Of a stretch of 64,000 nt of DNA, positions 1-10,924 are shown piece by piece. The first letter of the stretch is position 1; each line of letters begins with the position of its first letter. This DNA comes from Elmis aenea (taxonomy: Eukaryota > Arthropoda > Insecta > Coleoptera > Elmidae): contig OX393581.1 in assembly GCA_947652605.1 (NCBI GenBank), positions 45,159,924 through 45,223,923 of the forward strand, in the 5' to 3' direction. The position numbers and the translations under genes were made by a program. Under the pieces are notes generated by a model. That model saw only the letters and a list, made by a program, of their open reading frames with translations, made no database searches and was not told where the DNA came from.

Positions 1-330
1 TTAAGTTCGATGTAGACCAATAATACATCGCACATTTTCTTAAAAATTAAAAAAATAATTGTATTTAACTTAACTTATGAAATTTACGTATGGTAATAAC
101 TTACACAACTATCACTAATGTCTTTTAAAGTCTTGGAACACACTTAAACACTCTGTACACTCAAGAAAAAAATAAAATATGAATATTTTCCTATGCGCTC
201 CATACTAATTATTTTAAATCTGGAGGTCTTAGCCTAGCGGCAAGCGAAACTCGACCGTATATACATCTCAGCCAATAGAAACTTGTTCTTGGCTGTCCAT
301 ACCCTGTTTATTAAGGTACCCTACTGGTCA

Positions 331-505
331 TGATAAAACAAGTAGAAAATATACTCAACAGGTGTCGCAAGGTGTATTAATTTGGCAATTTATAAAGCAA
401 AGCATTTTGGGATGTCTTGATATGCGAGGCAGGAGTATTTTAAATTTAATTTAAAACGATATTGCATACAATTTTGAAATTTATAGGGTACGTTTAGCTA
501 GTGTC
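331..505. repeat. Diverged dispersed repeat (also at 9601-9790, 10641, 17080, 18115)
   Basis: This stretch, from a shared GTAGAAAATATAC core to GAAATTTATAGGG, resembles 9601-9790 with many mismatches. Both versions occur in each unit, so this pair is much older than the segmental duplication. No coding content is seen. Its class is unknown; it could be a worn transposon end. Confidence 0.6.
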
Positions 506-506
506 T

Positions 507-574
507 CAGGGCCGGCCTTAAGCATATTCCACAGATTATGTCGCCTAGGGGCCCGCGCTTAAAGAGGTCTCGCG
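507..574. mobile_element. hAT-like terminus (CAGGGCCGGCC), partial
   Basis: The sequence CAGGGCCGGCCTTAAGC at 507, repeated at 18286 in the other copy, looks like a hAT inverted-repeat end. A hAT transposase relic lies further in at 1990-2560, and the reverse-transcriptase relic sits between them. I could not find the matching opposite end, so the link is tentative. Confidence 0.35.
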
Positions 575-1815
575 CTCAAAAAAAAAAAAACTTCTTCTTC
601 TTCTTCTTATCTCCTTATGCCTTTTCAGGCGTCGGAGGTTGGTCTCGCGTCCCGAGTCCATTTTTGCCATGCCCTTCTGTCTTCTGCAAGTGTTTTCATT
701 TCTTCTGGCGTTTTTCCTCTTTCCGACCCCCAGTCCCTTATTTGATCCATCCATTTTCTTTTTGGTCGCCGTCTTTGTTTTTTGGCTGGTTTTCCTAATT
801 CTATTATTTTTCTTGTAAATCTGTCTGCATTCATTCGTATTACATGACCATACCAGTCTAGCTGTTTCTTCTTTATTTTTTCTATCAGTGGCCCCTGCTC
901 TGTCATTTCTCTAATGTTTTCGTTTCTTATTCTATCCCATTTAGATTTCCCCGCTATGTTCCGGAGGTGTTTCATTTCCATGGCGTTTATTTTAGTTTCA
1001 TCTTTTTTCTTTATTGTCCAGTTTTCCGCTGCATATGTTATTATCGGTATTGTTATCATATTGTGTATTTTCATTTTCACTTTTATGTTTATCTCTTTGT
1101 GTCCAAGTATTGATTTGTTTAGTGAATAGTCAATTTTTGTTGATTTGTTTGCCCTGTTTGTTAGTTCGGCGTCTATTCTCCCGTCCTCTGTTATTATACT
1201 TCCTAAGTATTCATATGTTGTAACTCTTTCTAGATCATTGTTTTTACATTTAATTTTGTTGATGTTTTGGAGGTCTTTTTGTTTTTCGTTTATGATCATA
1301 GTTTTTGTTTTATTTATATTCACTTCCATTCCCATGTTCTCTATTTCATCGGTCCATGCATTCACTAGTTTTTGCATTTTGTTTTTGGTATTTGCTATAA
1401 GTACCACGTCGTCTGCGTATAGTAGGCTATTTAAGGTAATTATTTCTAGATTTCTGTACCCAATTGCCGTGTTCAGTTGTTTATGTTTTTCCTTAATTCG
1501 TTTCCCCATCTTATCCATGAAAATTATAAATAATAGTGGGCTTATTCCCTTGCTCATTCTAAATTCGTCTGATCTTTGTCCTGCAATTTGTACTTTTGCT
1601 CTTACTGTCTGATACGTGCCTCTAATTGCATTTATTAAGATGTTAGGTATTTCTATTTCTCTCAGGGTTTTCCAAATTTCTCTTCTGTCTACCGTATCGA
1701 AGGCTGCTTTTAAGTCAATAAATGTTAGGTAGAGTTCTTCTCCTTTTCTTTCTATTATATTCCTTATAATAAATATGTTGTCACTTGTCTGTCTTCCTGG
1801 TCTAAAAGCTGCTTG
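575..1815 (-). pseudogene. 5'-truncated non-LTR retrotransposon, reverse transcriptase relic (RTE-like)
   Basis: On the minus strand a reading frame from about 1815 to 625 carries reverse-transcriptase palm motif A (FIDLKAAFD, near 1705), the catalytic LYADD box (near 1420) and a C-terminal part with TYEYLGSIIT, AENWT, LRNIAGKSKWDRIRN and WYGHVIRM. This is the usual layout of insect endonuclease-reverse transcriptases. The element has no endonuclease and stops at about 1815. At its 3' end lies an AAG-type microsatellite followed by a T-run (575-612), a short-repeat tail of the kind RTE elements carry. Against the copy at 18355-19917 it lacks 18 bp that encode KQGDSL of motif B, and 6 bp before TYEYLG. 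The loss of motif B means it should be inactive. RTE is the best guess at clade. Confidence 0.85.
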
Positions 1816-1989
1816 TTAATAGCATAGAAACAAAAAGCAATTCTCTATTATATCACTTAAAAAAGCTGTTCAATAGTGAAATACTAAATTTAATAAATAA
1901 ACTATACCACAGTAATGTAATAGATTATTTATCAAATATTATCATCAAATCAATTAACAAAAGTTTTCGTGAAACAATTCCAATTGAAA

Positions 1990-2560
1990 CGTTTACGGAA
2001 ACGCAAAAAGTGAAGCAAAATCTTTGGCAACTCAAATGAAAGATTACAAATTCTTGGTATCTTTAGTTTTAGCATGATTGGTAAGCAAAGAATTATAAAG
2101 TGAAACATCAGATCTGTCTTTGGAAATACTCACCTTTGAAAAATTGTGCAAAATTGTTCGAGGTTCCACAATTCAAGTTGAAACGTTTAAGGAAACGCAA
2201 AAGGCAATTTGCATACGAGTCCTCAAACGACCCTGCTGTTGATGCAAAGGGTGCATACAAAATAAACTGTTTTAATCAAGTGTTAGATAAAACACTGTAG
2301 TGTCTTCAACCTCGATTTAAACAATTAAAAGAGACCATAGATTTATTTAGTTTTTTTATTGACATTTCACAATCAATCCAAAGAGACTACATTAAAATGT
2401 GCTGCTGATTTACAAATTGCTTTAAAATAAGGCGAATCGGTGGATTTAAATGGATTCATGTTGGCGGAAGAAATAGAAGCTTTAAAAGTAACTATTCCAC
2501 AAAGTTGTTGCAATCCTTTAAATATACTTTAATGTTTGGCTTGTAATAATCGTCTAACCT
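1990..2560 (+). pseudogene. hAT-family transposase relic (ZMYM1/TTF-type)
   Basis: Three blocks in plus-strand frames resemble the central part of ZMYM1-like hAT transposases. At 2013-2085 there is SEAKSLATQMKDYKFLVSL before a stop. At 2185-2300 there is a basic RKRKRQF stretch, then an acidic block and NCFNQVLDKTL. At 2395-2530 there is ADLQIALK, a stop, then GESVDLNGFMLAEEIEAL and IPQSCCNPLNIL. The fragment has several stops and neither the N-terminal finger nor the C-terminal dimerisation domain. The same relic is at 20095-20660, where the stop after DKTL is a glutamine codon. Confidence 0.7.
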
Positions 2561-2759
2561 CTGCCTTTAAATAAGCCATAGCTAATTTTTGTAAAGTTAA
2601 TTAAATAAACTACGAGGGTGTATATTTTATTTACCATTAAATGTTACACCGACACTTAAATAAATTTGCTTACACAGAAAAATTGAAGTAGGTTCGCACA
2701 TAAATAACGACATCTTCTTAATTATCACAGATAAACATATAACATCATAATACCTATAT

Positions 2760-3566
2760 TTAAATACATGTTTCATTATGGTTTTCATTACTAATACGAA
2801 TTGTTTCTTTGTAATGTCTTTTTGAAGTGTGATGAAGTATAAAAGGAAAAGAACTGTTCATTTTTGGGGTAGATGCTGTTAAAATCTCTTGTTCAACAAG
2901 TTGCAGTTCATCATCTTTACCAATGAGTAAGTTGCTACGTAGCTGAGATCGAGAATACCGTGAACTGCTATCATTAGTAGCTGTTCGAATATTTTCTGTA
3001 TGCGAGTATCTAGAATGAGTGTCTCGTAATGTGGAATTACGAGTAAGTGGTGCATGTTTATGTTTAATGCCGAACAGAACTTCCTTAAATGCATTTCTGT
3101 ACTTCTTGGACATGAGATTGTAAAATACAGGGTTTAACGTAGAAGAAAGATAGTACAGAATTCCTGTTACAAAGAAAACCCATGCATTTATTTCTTGATA
3201 GTCCCGTCCGTAAATATATAATAGACGCTGGGCATGAAATGGGGCCCAACATATAAAAAATCCGACCACCACGGCAGCTGAAAAGTATAAGTTAAAGAGT
3301 TAAACTATAAACTGTTCATTTTTATTGAGAAACTCACCCAACATGCGAATAACTCCTCTGTGAGAATGTGATCGTCGACTTCCTCTGTGGACAGATCCCT
3401 TTAATCCGTTTCCTAGTCGGCGTCCAGTTAGTTTTGAAATTTTCAAGCCCATTTTTGTGTATTGTACAGCAATAATCAACATAGGTACTATAAAAAATAG
3501 TATGGTGCTAAGCTCTGCTAGTGGAAAATTTTCTGGCACACTAAACATCGCACAGAATGCGGATTC
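2760..3566 (-). pseudogene. Duplicated last two exons of the CAPA-receptor-like GPCR (no upstream exons)
   Basis: Two exons, 3338-3566 and 2760-3277, are joined by a 60-bp intron with a GTGAGT donor and a TTTTCAG acceptor. They repeat the two last exons of the receptor at 20856-21662 almost base for base. The only amino-acid changes I saw are N for S in the VPENF/VPESF stretch and A for T in the tail. The segment codes for TM5, the third intracellular loop, TM6 (FFICWAPFHAQ), TM7 (NPVFYNLMS) and the cytoplasmic tail. Upstream, intron sequence runs only to 4742 and then gives way to zinc-finger flank, so TM1-TM4 are missing. It cannot make a complete receptor. Frame and splice sites are intact, which fits a recent event or gene conversion. 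Confidence 0.88.
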
Positions 3567-3666
3567 CTATAAATTATATTTTAAAATTATTATTCTGAAC
3601 TCTAAATGTTAATTTTCATTCAAGTCTTTATTATGTGATACCTAGAATAATTATATCATAGGTATC

Positions 3667-4742
3667 AGGGAAGAGCCGGCGATAGGAAAGTGCACAAGGT
3701 GCACCGTACACGGCCCCTGCGGGTAGTCCGGTCTCGGGCTGGCGAAGGCGATGGTCTTAATTTGTAAAAAATAGGCATCTTTAATGAGTAAATAAAATGT
3801 TATTTTTCCGGCTCCGAATTGATTTTCGCAAACAGTACTGCAAACCCTGTGTCCAGCTCTGCTAATAGGCTCACCATTTAATTGTGTAAATCAGTACAAC
3901 AAAATTTTAACATCTACTTTTGACAATAAAAGGTATTTGAAAAGGTGTTGCATGATCAAATGGCCAAACTTAAGGAGCATGTCCTTGAGTCAATTTAAGC
4001 AAAAAATATTTTTTAAACCATAGTCCAATACTTGATGGTTATCGAGTTATAGACCTTTAAAGTTTATAAAAAAAGATCAATTTTAACATAAAAAAGTATG
4101 AAATACCGCTTTTATATTCTAAAATATTGATTTCACAACAAAATGTTTTTTATAAAATTTGCATCGCCATTTGTTCTGCGTCTTATGTTGTACTCGATTT
4201 TGTTTTCTTTTTTATGGTTTATTTGCTATGGCAACCAACCTAGTTATTTTAAATTACGATTAATTTTAGGCCTATATGACCTTTCACATTTTATAAAGTA
4301 CATTTAAACAGGAATCTAAAAATGTAATAATATACAGGGAGTTCTATTGAAATAAAATTTGCGTAATCTAAAACTAAATAATACTTATAAAACCCACAAA
4401 ATGAAACAACCCAATTCAGTTTTGTATACATTATCCTACAACAGAAATTTATTTTGCGATATCCATGATAATCCGCCAACGTTTTACTTTAAGACCGGCC
4501 CTCGTATACTTGAAATCAAATTAATTTCATGCGCTGGCTTTTAGTGCAAATTTCGAAATGTTACGCTGAAGATGTCGCCACTTATCGGACCAACAGTCAA
4601 TTGAGTGTATTTTCGCAAATTTTTGGGTGGGATTGGCGCTTAAATACTTAGCAAGCAAAAAATAAGGTCTAGTCGGACGAGCGGAAGATAATTTTGGCTA
4701 CACAGAATTTTGAATCGAAGCAAAACAATCTTAATTTTCGTT
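3667..4742. other. Receptor-intron DNA shared by the two copies, with mobile-element debris
   Basis: This matches 21764-22838 but is more diverged than the flanking exons. It starts with a CAGGG(A/R)AGAGCCGGC motif that may be a hAT end. It also holds a TA-flanked CAGGG end at 4337, the counterpart of 22427. The 61-codon ORF at 4359-4544 is preserved in both copies but resembles nothing I know and is probably chance. Confidence 0.5.
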
Positions 4743-5248
4743 TAACCCATTTTTGCCCGGTGTTCCGATTTTGGAACATAGGGTTAAAGATGGTTTAAAG
4801 TTCTTTTTTTTTTTTTTAAAGAAAACTAGCCAGTATTTGTTACGTAACAGTACTCGGAGATGTTGTAATGGAAGTCATGCAAAAAGAGGACTTGATGAAC
4901 AAGCATAGAATTTCGTATGTCAAGCCAAAAGTAGGTAGTTGCGAACCTAACATGGTCATTTTCCACATGAACATATCCGAAGTACACTTGATCTACCAAG
5001 CCGCCATGACAGTGTAAACAATCTGAAGTTAACCAATTTTAGTTTACATCAATCGCCGTAGTTCATGCAAAACATTTACCTGCCTGCGATGGAACGACTT
5101 TAATTCCCGTTTTTTTTGTGACGCAACCTAACCATAAAATATTTCTAGTGTTTTGGCTAATATTAGTAAGAAAACGACGAATTGTTACACGTACAAACGT
5201 TATTTTTAACGAGAAAAAATAATTTTTGTGTTGGTAAAGGGTAAAGAA

Positions 5249-7738
5249 ATGGAGCCAAATTGGAATACTACAGTTTGTTATAATTATGAAGGACCAATAC
5301 AACAAAAAGTGTGTGTAATAAAAGAGAACACAATGAAGACGGAGATAGGAGAATGCAATTTGCAAATTAATTTAATAAACCATGAGTATGCACATTCCAG
5401 TTGTAACATTTTTCAACTAAAAGAAGAATTTTTAAAAACAAAACTGGAAAGTGTAGATGGGATTGAAAAAATAGAAATAGAAGAAGAACCTTTGGAATTT
5501 AATGCCGATTACAAGGAGAACAGAGATAATAAAGCAACAGATATGATTGATGAAAGTGCAGAAAGAAAATACTTAAATAAATTCGATTCTATAGCAGAAC
5601 ACGGAATAGTAATTATAAATGATATTAATGACCTCAATATCGTGTCAGATGTATCAAACTTCGGTACAGCAACGTGCAATTTGGGTTTGACACCAACAAG
5701 TGAATTTATAGAGACAAAAAGTGACAATAAACATTTTCATGAAGTTGACGATTTGAACAGGAAGCTGAGAATGGGAGGAAACAAAAATATGGATAAAATA
5801 TATACCTGTACAATTTGTGGTGAACATTTTAACTTTAGGTCGAACCTAAATACTCATATGAAAACTCACACTGGTAAAAAAATCTATAAATGTGATGTTT
5901 GTCAGAAAACTTTTAACCACAGTAACAGTTTACGGTATCATATGAGAATACACACTGGTGAAAAATCATTTAAATGTGATGTTTGTCAGAAATGTTTTAA
6001 ACTAAGTGATCATTTAAAAGTTCATATGAGAACACACACTGGTGTAAAACCATATAAATGTGATGTTTGTCAGAAATCTTTTATCAACAGTAGTAATTTA
6101 AATGTTCATATGAAAACGCACACTGGTGAAAAATTATATAAATGTGATGTTTGTCAGAAATGTTTTTATCACAGTAGTAATTTAAATGTTCATATGAAAA
6201 TGCACACTGGTGAAAAATCATATAAATGTGATGTTTGTCAGAAATGTTTTAATCAAAGTACTCATTTAAATGTTCATATGAGAACACACACTGGTGAAAA
6301 ATCATATAAATGTGATGTTTGTCAGAAATTTTTTAAACGAAGTGATCATTTAAATGTTCATATGAGGACACACACTGGTGAAAAATCATATAAATGTGAT
6401 GTTTGTCAGAAATCTTTTAACCAGAGTTGTAGTTTACGGGTTGATATGAGAACACACACTGGTGAAAAACCATATAAATGTGATGTTTGTCAGAAATCTT
6501 TTAACCGGAGTTATAGTTTACAGGTTCATATGAGAACACACACTGGTGAAAAATCATATAAATGTGATGTTTGTCAGAAATCTTTTAACCGGAGTTATAG
6601 TGTACGGGTTCATATGAGAACACACACTGGTGAAAAATCATATAAATGTGATGTTTGTCAGAAATCTTTTAACCGGAGTTATAGTGTACGGGTTCATATG
6701 AGAACACACACTGGTGAAAAATCATATAAATGTGATGTTTGTCAGAAATCTTTTAACCAGAGTTGTATTTTACGGGTTCATATGAGAACACACACTGGTG
6801 AAAAATCATATAAATGTGATGTTTGTCAGAAATCTTTTAACCAGAGTTGTGGTTTACGGGTTCATATGAGAACACACACTGGTGAAAAAACATATAAATG
6901 TGATGTTTGTCAGAAATCTTTTAACTACAGTAACAGTTTACAGGTTCATATGAGAACACACACTGGTGAAAAATCATATAAATGTGATGTTTGTCAGAAA
7001 TCTTTTAACCAGAGTTATAGTTTACGGGTTCATATGAGAACACACACTGGTGAAAAATCATATAAATGTGATGTTTGTCAGAAATCTTTTAACCAGAGTT
7101 GTAGTTTACGGGTTCATATGAGAACACACACTCGTGAAAAACCATATAAATGTGATGTTTGTCAGAAATGTTTTTATCACAGTAGTAATTTAAATGTTCA
7201 TATGAGAACGCACACTGGTGAAAAATCATATAAATGTGATGTTTGTCAGAAATGTTTTAATCAAAGCACTCATTTAAATGTTCATATGAGAACACACACT
7301 GGTGAAAAATCATATAAATGTGATGTTTGTCAGAAATGTTTTAATCGCAGAAGTAATTTAAATGTTCATATGAGGACACACACTGGTGAAAAATCATATA
7401 AATGTGATATTTGTCAGAAATATTTTATACAAAGTGGTCAGTTAAATGTTCATATGAGAACACACACTGGTGAAAAATCATATAAATGTGATGTTTGTCA
7501 GAAATGTTTTAATTGCAGAAGTAATTTAAATGTTCATATGAGAACACACACTGGTGAAAAATCATATAAATGTGATGTTTGTCAGAAATGTTTTAAGCAC
7601 AGTAACAGTTTACGGTATCATATGAGAATACACACTGGTGAAAAATCATATAAATGTGATGTTTGTCAGAAATGTTTTAATCGCAGTGACACTTTAAATG
7701 TTCATATGAGAACACACACTGGTGAAAAATCATATTAA
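5249..7738 (+). CDS. C2H2 zinc-finger protein, 23 fingers (ZNF copy 1)
   Basis: This is a single-exon gene for an 829-residue protein. The first ~185 residues are acidic and finger-free (MEPNWNTT start; EIEEEPLEF near residue 80). Then come 23 tandem C2H2 fingers of 28 residues, nearly all YKCDVCQK-x-F and joined by TGEKS. Finger 8 reads RVDMRTH, with Asp in place of the first zinc-binding His. I chose the ATG at 5249 because it is in a good AAAGAAATGG context and is shared with the sister gene; the in-frame ATG at 5228 lies in a stretch that differs between copies. No ZAD, BTB or KRAB domain is evident. Long TGEK-linked arrays normally bind DNA in the nucleus; the target is unknown. The array ends at a TAA made from the AAA of YKC, and finger remnants continue after it. 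Confidence 0.9.
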   Translation: MEPNWNTTVCYNYEGPIQQKVCVIKENTMKTEIGECNLQINLINHEYAHSSCNIFQLKEEFLKTKLESVDGIEKIEIEEEPLEFNADYKENRDNKATDMIDESAERKYLNKFDSIAEHGIVIINDINDLNIVSDVSNFGTATCNLGLTPTSEFIETKSDNKHFHEVDDLNRKLRMGGNKNMDKIYTCTICGEHFNFRSNLNTHMKTHTGKKIYKCDVCQKTFNHSNSLRYHMRIHTGEKSFKCDVCQKCFKLSDHLKVHMRTHTGVKPYKCDVCQKSFINSSNLNVHMKTHTGEKLYKCDVCQKCFYHSSNLNVHMKMHTGEKSYKCDVCQKCFNQSTHLNVHMRTHTGEKSYKCDVCQKFFKRSDHLNVHMRTHTGEKSYKCDVCQKSFNQSCSLRVDMRTHTGEKPYKCDVCQKSFNRSYSLQVHMRTHTGEKSYKCDVCQKSFNRSYSVRVHMRTHTGEKSYKCDVCQKSFNRSYSVRVHMRTHTGEKSYKCDVCQKSFNQSCILRVHMRTHTGEKSYKCDVCQKSFNQSCGLRVHMRTHTGEKTYKCDVCQKSFNYSNSLQVHMRTHTGEKSYKCDVCQKSFNQSYSLRVHMRTHTGEKSYKCDVCQKSFNQSCSLRVHMRTHTREKPYKCDVCQKCFYHSSNLNVHMRTHTGEKSYKCDVCQKCFNQSTHLNVHMRTHTGEKSYKCDVCQKCFNRRSNLNVHMRTHTGEKSYKCDICQKYFIQSGQLNVHMRTHTGEKSYKCDVCQKCFNCRSNLNVHMRTHTGEKSYKCDVCQKCFKHSNSLRYHMRIHTGEKSYKCDVCQKCFNRSDTLNVHMRTHTGEKSY

Positions 7739-7975
7739 TGTGATGTTTTAAACAAAGTAGTTATTTAAATGTTCATATGCGAACACACACTGGTGAAAAA
7801 TCATATAAATCTGATGTTTGTCAGAAATGTTTTAATCAAAGTAGTTATTTAAATGTTCATATGAGAACACACACTGGTGAGAAATCATATAAATCTGATA
7901 TTTGTTAAAAATCTTTTAAGCACAGTAACAGTTTATGGTATCATATGGGAAAACACACTGGTGAAAAATCATGTT
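7739..7975 (+). pseudogene. Decayed zinc-finger tail of ZNF copy 1
   Basis: After the stop, sequence matching about three more fingers continues. It has a 13-bp deletion between short TGTTT repeats (GATGTTTTAAACAAAG at 7742), a Cys-to-Ser change (AAATCTGATG) and a further stop (TTTGTTAAAA). The same lesions follow ZNF copy 2, so they predate the duplication. Confidence 0.85.
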
Positions 7976-8077
7976 GATCGTTGAAAGGCTAAATGGGATA
8001 ACCGACGATTTTTAAAGAATTGAGTTATATACACCGTTATGTAATCGCGTGATTTTTCTCCGTCAAATGGTCTAGGT

Positions 8078-8397
8078 CAGTGATTTTTAACCCATTGTGT
8101 CAAAAATGAAAAATTCAAATGGTGCTACTCTCAAGTGGTGTGTCACCCAGATATAAATATTTAACAATACAGTTATCAAAAAAATATAACAATCAAAATA
8201 GTTTTCTAACTATAATCTCTTGGTCGAAATAATCAGACTTGAGAATAATCAGAGATTTTCCAATTTGTAGTTAGTTATATTTATATGGCACATAATGAAT
8301 ACTTCCTAAATCTTAAAAATCGAAATCCCAGTAGCGTATCACAAAAAAACGCAGTGGCATGTCACTATTGACACGCATCATAGGTTCACCATCACTG
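8078..8397. mobile_element. hAT-type MITE, 320 bp
   Basis: The ends are CAGTGATTTTTAACCCAT and, read inward from the other side, CAGTGATGGTGAACCTAT. They are flanked by GTCTAGGT and GTCTAGAT, an 8-bp target duplication with one mismatch. It holds no ORF. The same insertion is at 15047-15366, so it predates the zinc-finger duplication. Confidence 0.8.
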
Positions 8398-9303
8398 GTC
8401 TAGATTTTATTTACATTTATGCGGAGCAAGCAATCGATTAGCCCTTATTTATTCCTACAGCCGCAGTTTGCATATGGGATTTATTCAGCATATCTTTTCG
8501 CACAATGTCGGTTCCATATGTGATAAAAATGAATAAGATTTTAAAACGTTTTCAATTCTTTAAGTGTCATCAATAAAAAAATAAAACAATCTATAAGGTA
8601 GTGAAAACTGATTTCCGATAGGGAAAAAGAAACGTTTCATTACTAAACGTCGTTCAGAAACTGTAAAATATGTGTTATTACCAATAAAAATTATGTCTAA
8701 AAAATAAATCAGTGATCCACCTCGGTATTTTGCACCAGTAGTTTTAATTTACCATTTATTAATATTTGCTTAATTGATTCAATAGTAATAATGATAATGA
8801 TGTTAATAATAGTAATAAATAAATAAATGAATGAAGTGTTTTTTTATTCGGCCAAGCTTTAAACTATCAATAATTTGGAAAACAATTTATTTAGACACGT
8901 GTTTGAAATAAACAGTAACTATAGTAGCAGCAAAAAAAATAGATAAACATCATTAAAACTGATATATCATTTAAATTGTAACCATAGCTCCCGCTTATGA
9001 TAATACCATTGAATAAAAAGATAAAGGAAGGAGCTTTAATTATTATACTGCAGCGTTTGTCGGCGACGGAAATGACGACATAAATGGCCTCTGATGGCGG
9101 CCGGTTTTGACAGGTCAAACAGTCGAGAAATTAAGAGTTTTGTGTGCTACAATGGTTAGCTGCAGATCTTGTAGTCTTACTAGGTCCAAAAATGTTAAAG
9201 ATTAATAGATTACGTTTCAAAGGTAAGTAAGTAGACATTAATATTTTGTAGTGTAATCAGGTATTGAAAATTTGATGTGGTCTGTCAAAATAGTATGTCA
9301 TAT

Positions 9304-9506
9304 CAGTGGCGTGCATTTTTGTACAGCGTATTTTTTAACTCTCATAATAAACAATGCAAATATTGATGTATGCTGTAGTTTTTTTTAATTCCCTCAACCA
9401 CGAAACAAGAAATAAGTAAGTAAATAACAGGCTCAAGTCAAAACAAACCAAATATTTACGTTATTCAATACATATTTAAAAATATTAAATATTAGATACG
9501 CCACTG
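9304..9506. mobile_element. Short hAT-like inverted-repeat element, ~203 bp
   Basis: The ends are CAGTGGCGTGCAT and, inverted, CAGTGGCGTATCT. No convincing 8-bp target duplication is visible, so it is old or altered. It is also present at 16783-16985. Confidence 0.6.
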
Positions 9507-10311
9507 AGAAGCGGAAACATGCATCCGCCATATTGAGAGGCTAACCTGGACGCCTTAAGATCGCTAAAATGCTCCTTCCTTTATCTTTTTATTCAATGGA
9601 TAATACAAGTAGAAAATATACCCAACAGGCGTCGCAAAGTGTATAAGTTTTGGCAATTTATGCAATGTATAAAGCAAAGCATTTTGGGATTTGTTGATAT
9701 GGGAGGCAGAAGTACTTTAAATTTAATTCAAAACGATGTTTCATAAAATTTTGAAATTTATAGGGCATGCTACGCTAATGTATCTCAAAATGTGGTAAAA
9801 ATTTCAGAAAAATAGAACCACACGTTTGAGCGTTTCTTGCATAAGTATGTGCACGAGTTTCTGGTCATTAGGGTACCTCTATATAACAGGGTATGGCCAC
9901 GCTTCACAAACCCTCCAAATTTCTAATAGCCGCTATGGGATTATATAGGATTTCTTTTAATAACTCAAGTTTTAAATGAAATTTGTAGGTAAAAACTCAA
10001 TTGGCGTGCAGAAATAGATGCAATAATAAGTATAGCAATTAAAAAATGAGTAAAATGAAGGATTAACAATTGTTATTAGCTATTAATGTTTAAAAAACAA
10101 CTACGCAGCGCGTATTTCCATGGTAGGCATGCAACCCATGATACACGCCGTGTATCATGGGGTGTAGGGTGTAGGCATGTAAGGAATAAAACACAAGACG
10201 TCATGATAAACGTATTTTTTAATGTCCAATGAGCAACTGAAAAGTATAGATTCATCAATTTAATTTCATATTTTATCACAAAATTACATTATTAATCCCA
10301 ATCATTGCTAT

Positions 10312-10924
10312 TAAGTTCGATGTAGACCAATAATACATCGCACATTTTCTTAAAAATTAAAAAAATAATTGTATTTAACTTAACTTATGAAATTTACGTA
10401 TGGTAATAACTTACACAACTATCACTAATGTCTTTTAAAGTCTTGGAACACACTTAAACACTCTGTACACTCAAGAAAAAAATAAAATATGAATATTTTC
10501 CTATGCGCTCCATACTAATTATTTTAAATCTGGAGGTCTTAGCCTAGCGGCAAGCGAAACTCGACCGTATATACATCTCAGCCAATAGAAACTTGTTCTT
10601 GGCTGTCCATACCCTGTTTATTAAGGTACCCTACTGGTCATGATAAAACAAGTAGAAAATATACTCAACAGGTGTCGCAAGGTGTATTAATTTGGCAATT
10701 TATAAAGCAAAGCATTTTGGGATGTCTTGATATGCGAGGCAGGAGTATTTTAAATTTAATTCAAAACGATATTGCATAAAATTTTGAAATTTATATTTAA
10801 TGTTGGTGAAAGCTTTTTTTTTAATGAAAATATCCCATAATTTTCATTTTCAATATTTATTTAAAAAAAAACTTAACACAACCTTTAACCTGACCTTCTA
10901 TTACTGACCAAATGAATGACGACT
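10312..10924. other. Shared flank plus unit-2-specific junction
   Basis: Bases 10312-10795 repeat bases 1-484. At about 10796 the sequence switches to 129 bp not found in the other copies (AT-rich, ending at a GACTAGG) and then enters the zinc-finger unit at 10925. In copies 1 and 3 the same flank runs instead into the hAT/RT block. No gene is seen. Confidence 0.8.

Larger units (their letters stand above)
1..4742. repeat. Segmental duplication, copy 1 (matches 17778-22838)
   Basis: The first bases recur nearly unchanged at 10312 and 17778. Reading on, bases 1 to about 4742 align with 17778 to about 22838: the same flank, reverse-transcriptase relic, hAT relic, receptor exons and part of a receptor intron. 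Copy 3 is about 320 bp longer, explained by a 290-bp solo LTR with its 4-bp target duplication and by two small deletions (18 and 6 bp) in copy 1. Similarity stops at 4742/22838, inside a receptor intron. Differences are rare up to about 3660 and visibly denser from 3667 to 4742. Homology is seen directly; the order of events is inferred. Confidence 0.93.
4785..10311. repeat. Zinc-finger duplication unit 1 (matches 10920-17777)
   Basis: From the shared GGTTAAAGATGGTTTAAAG start, this unit matches 10920-17777 through the zinc-finger gene and about 2.6 kb of downstream flank. The second unit differs by a larger finger array, an extra relic finger after its stop and a 490-bp hAT MITE. Adjacent, same-orientation copies indicate tandem duplication. 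Confidence 0.92.

Noticed and set aside
1145..1612. 155-codon plus-strand ORF (also 19109-19708)
   Set aside because: It is antisense to the reverse-transcriptase relic and has no domain of its own; the coding signal is on the minus strand.
5900..7700. 84-bp regular repeats as a CRISPR array or satellite
   Set aside because: The repeats are the codons of 28-residue zinc fingers, in one open frame with finger chemistry kept.
9304..9506. Intact hAT insertion with 8-bp duplication
   Set aside because: The inverted CAGTGGCG ends are clear, but the flanks do not match, so I call only an old hAT-like element.
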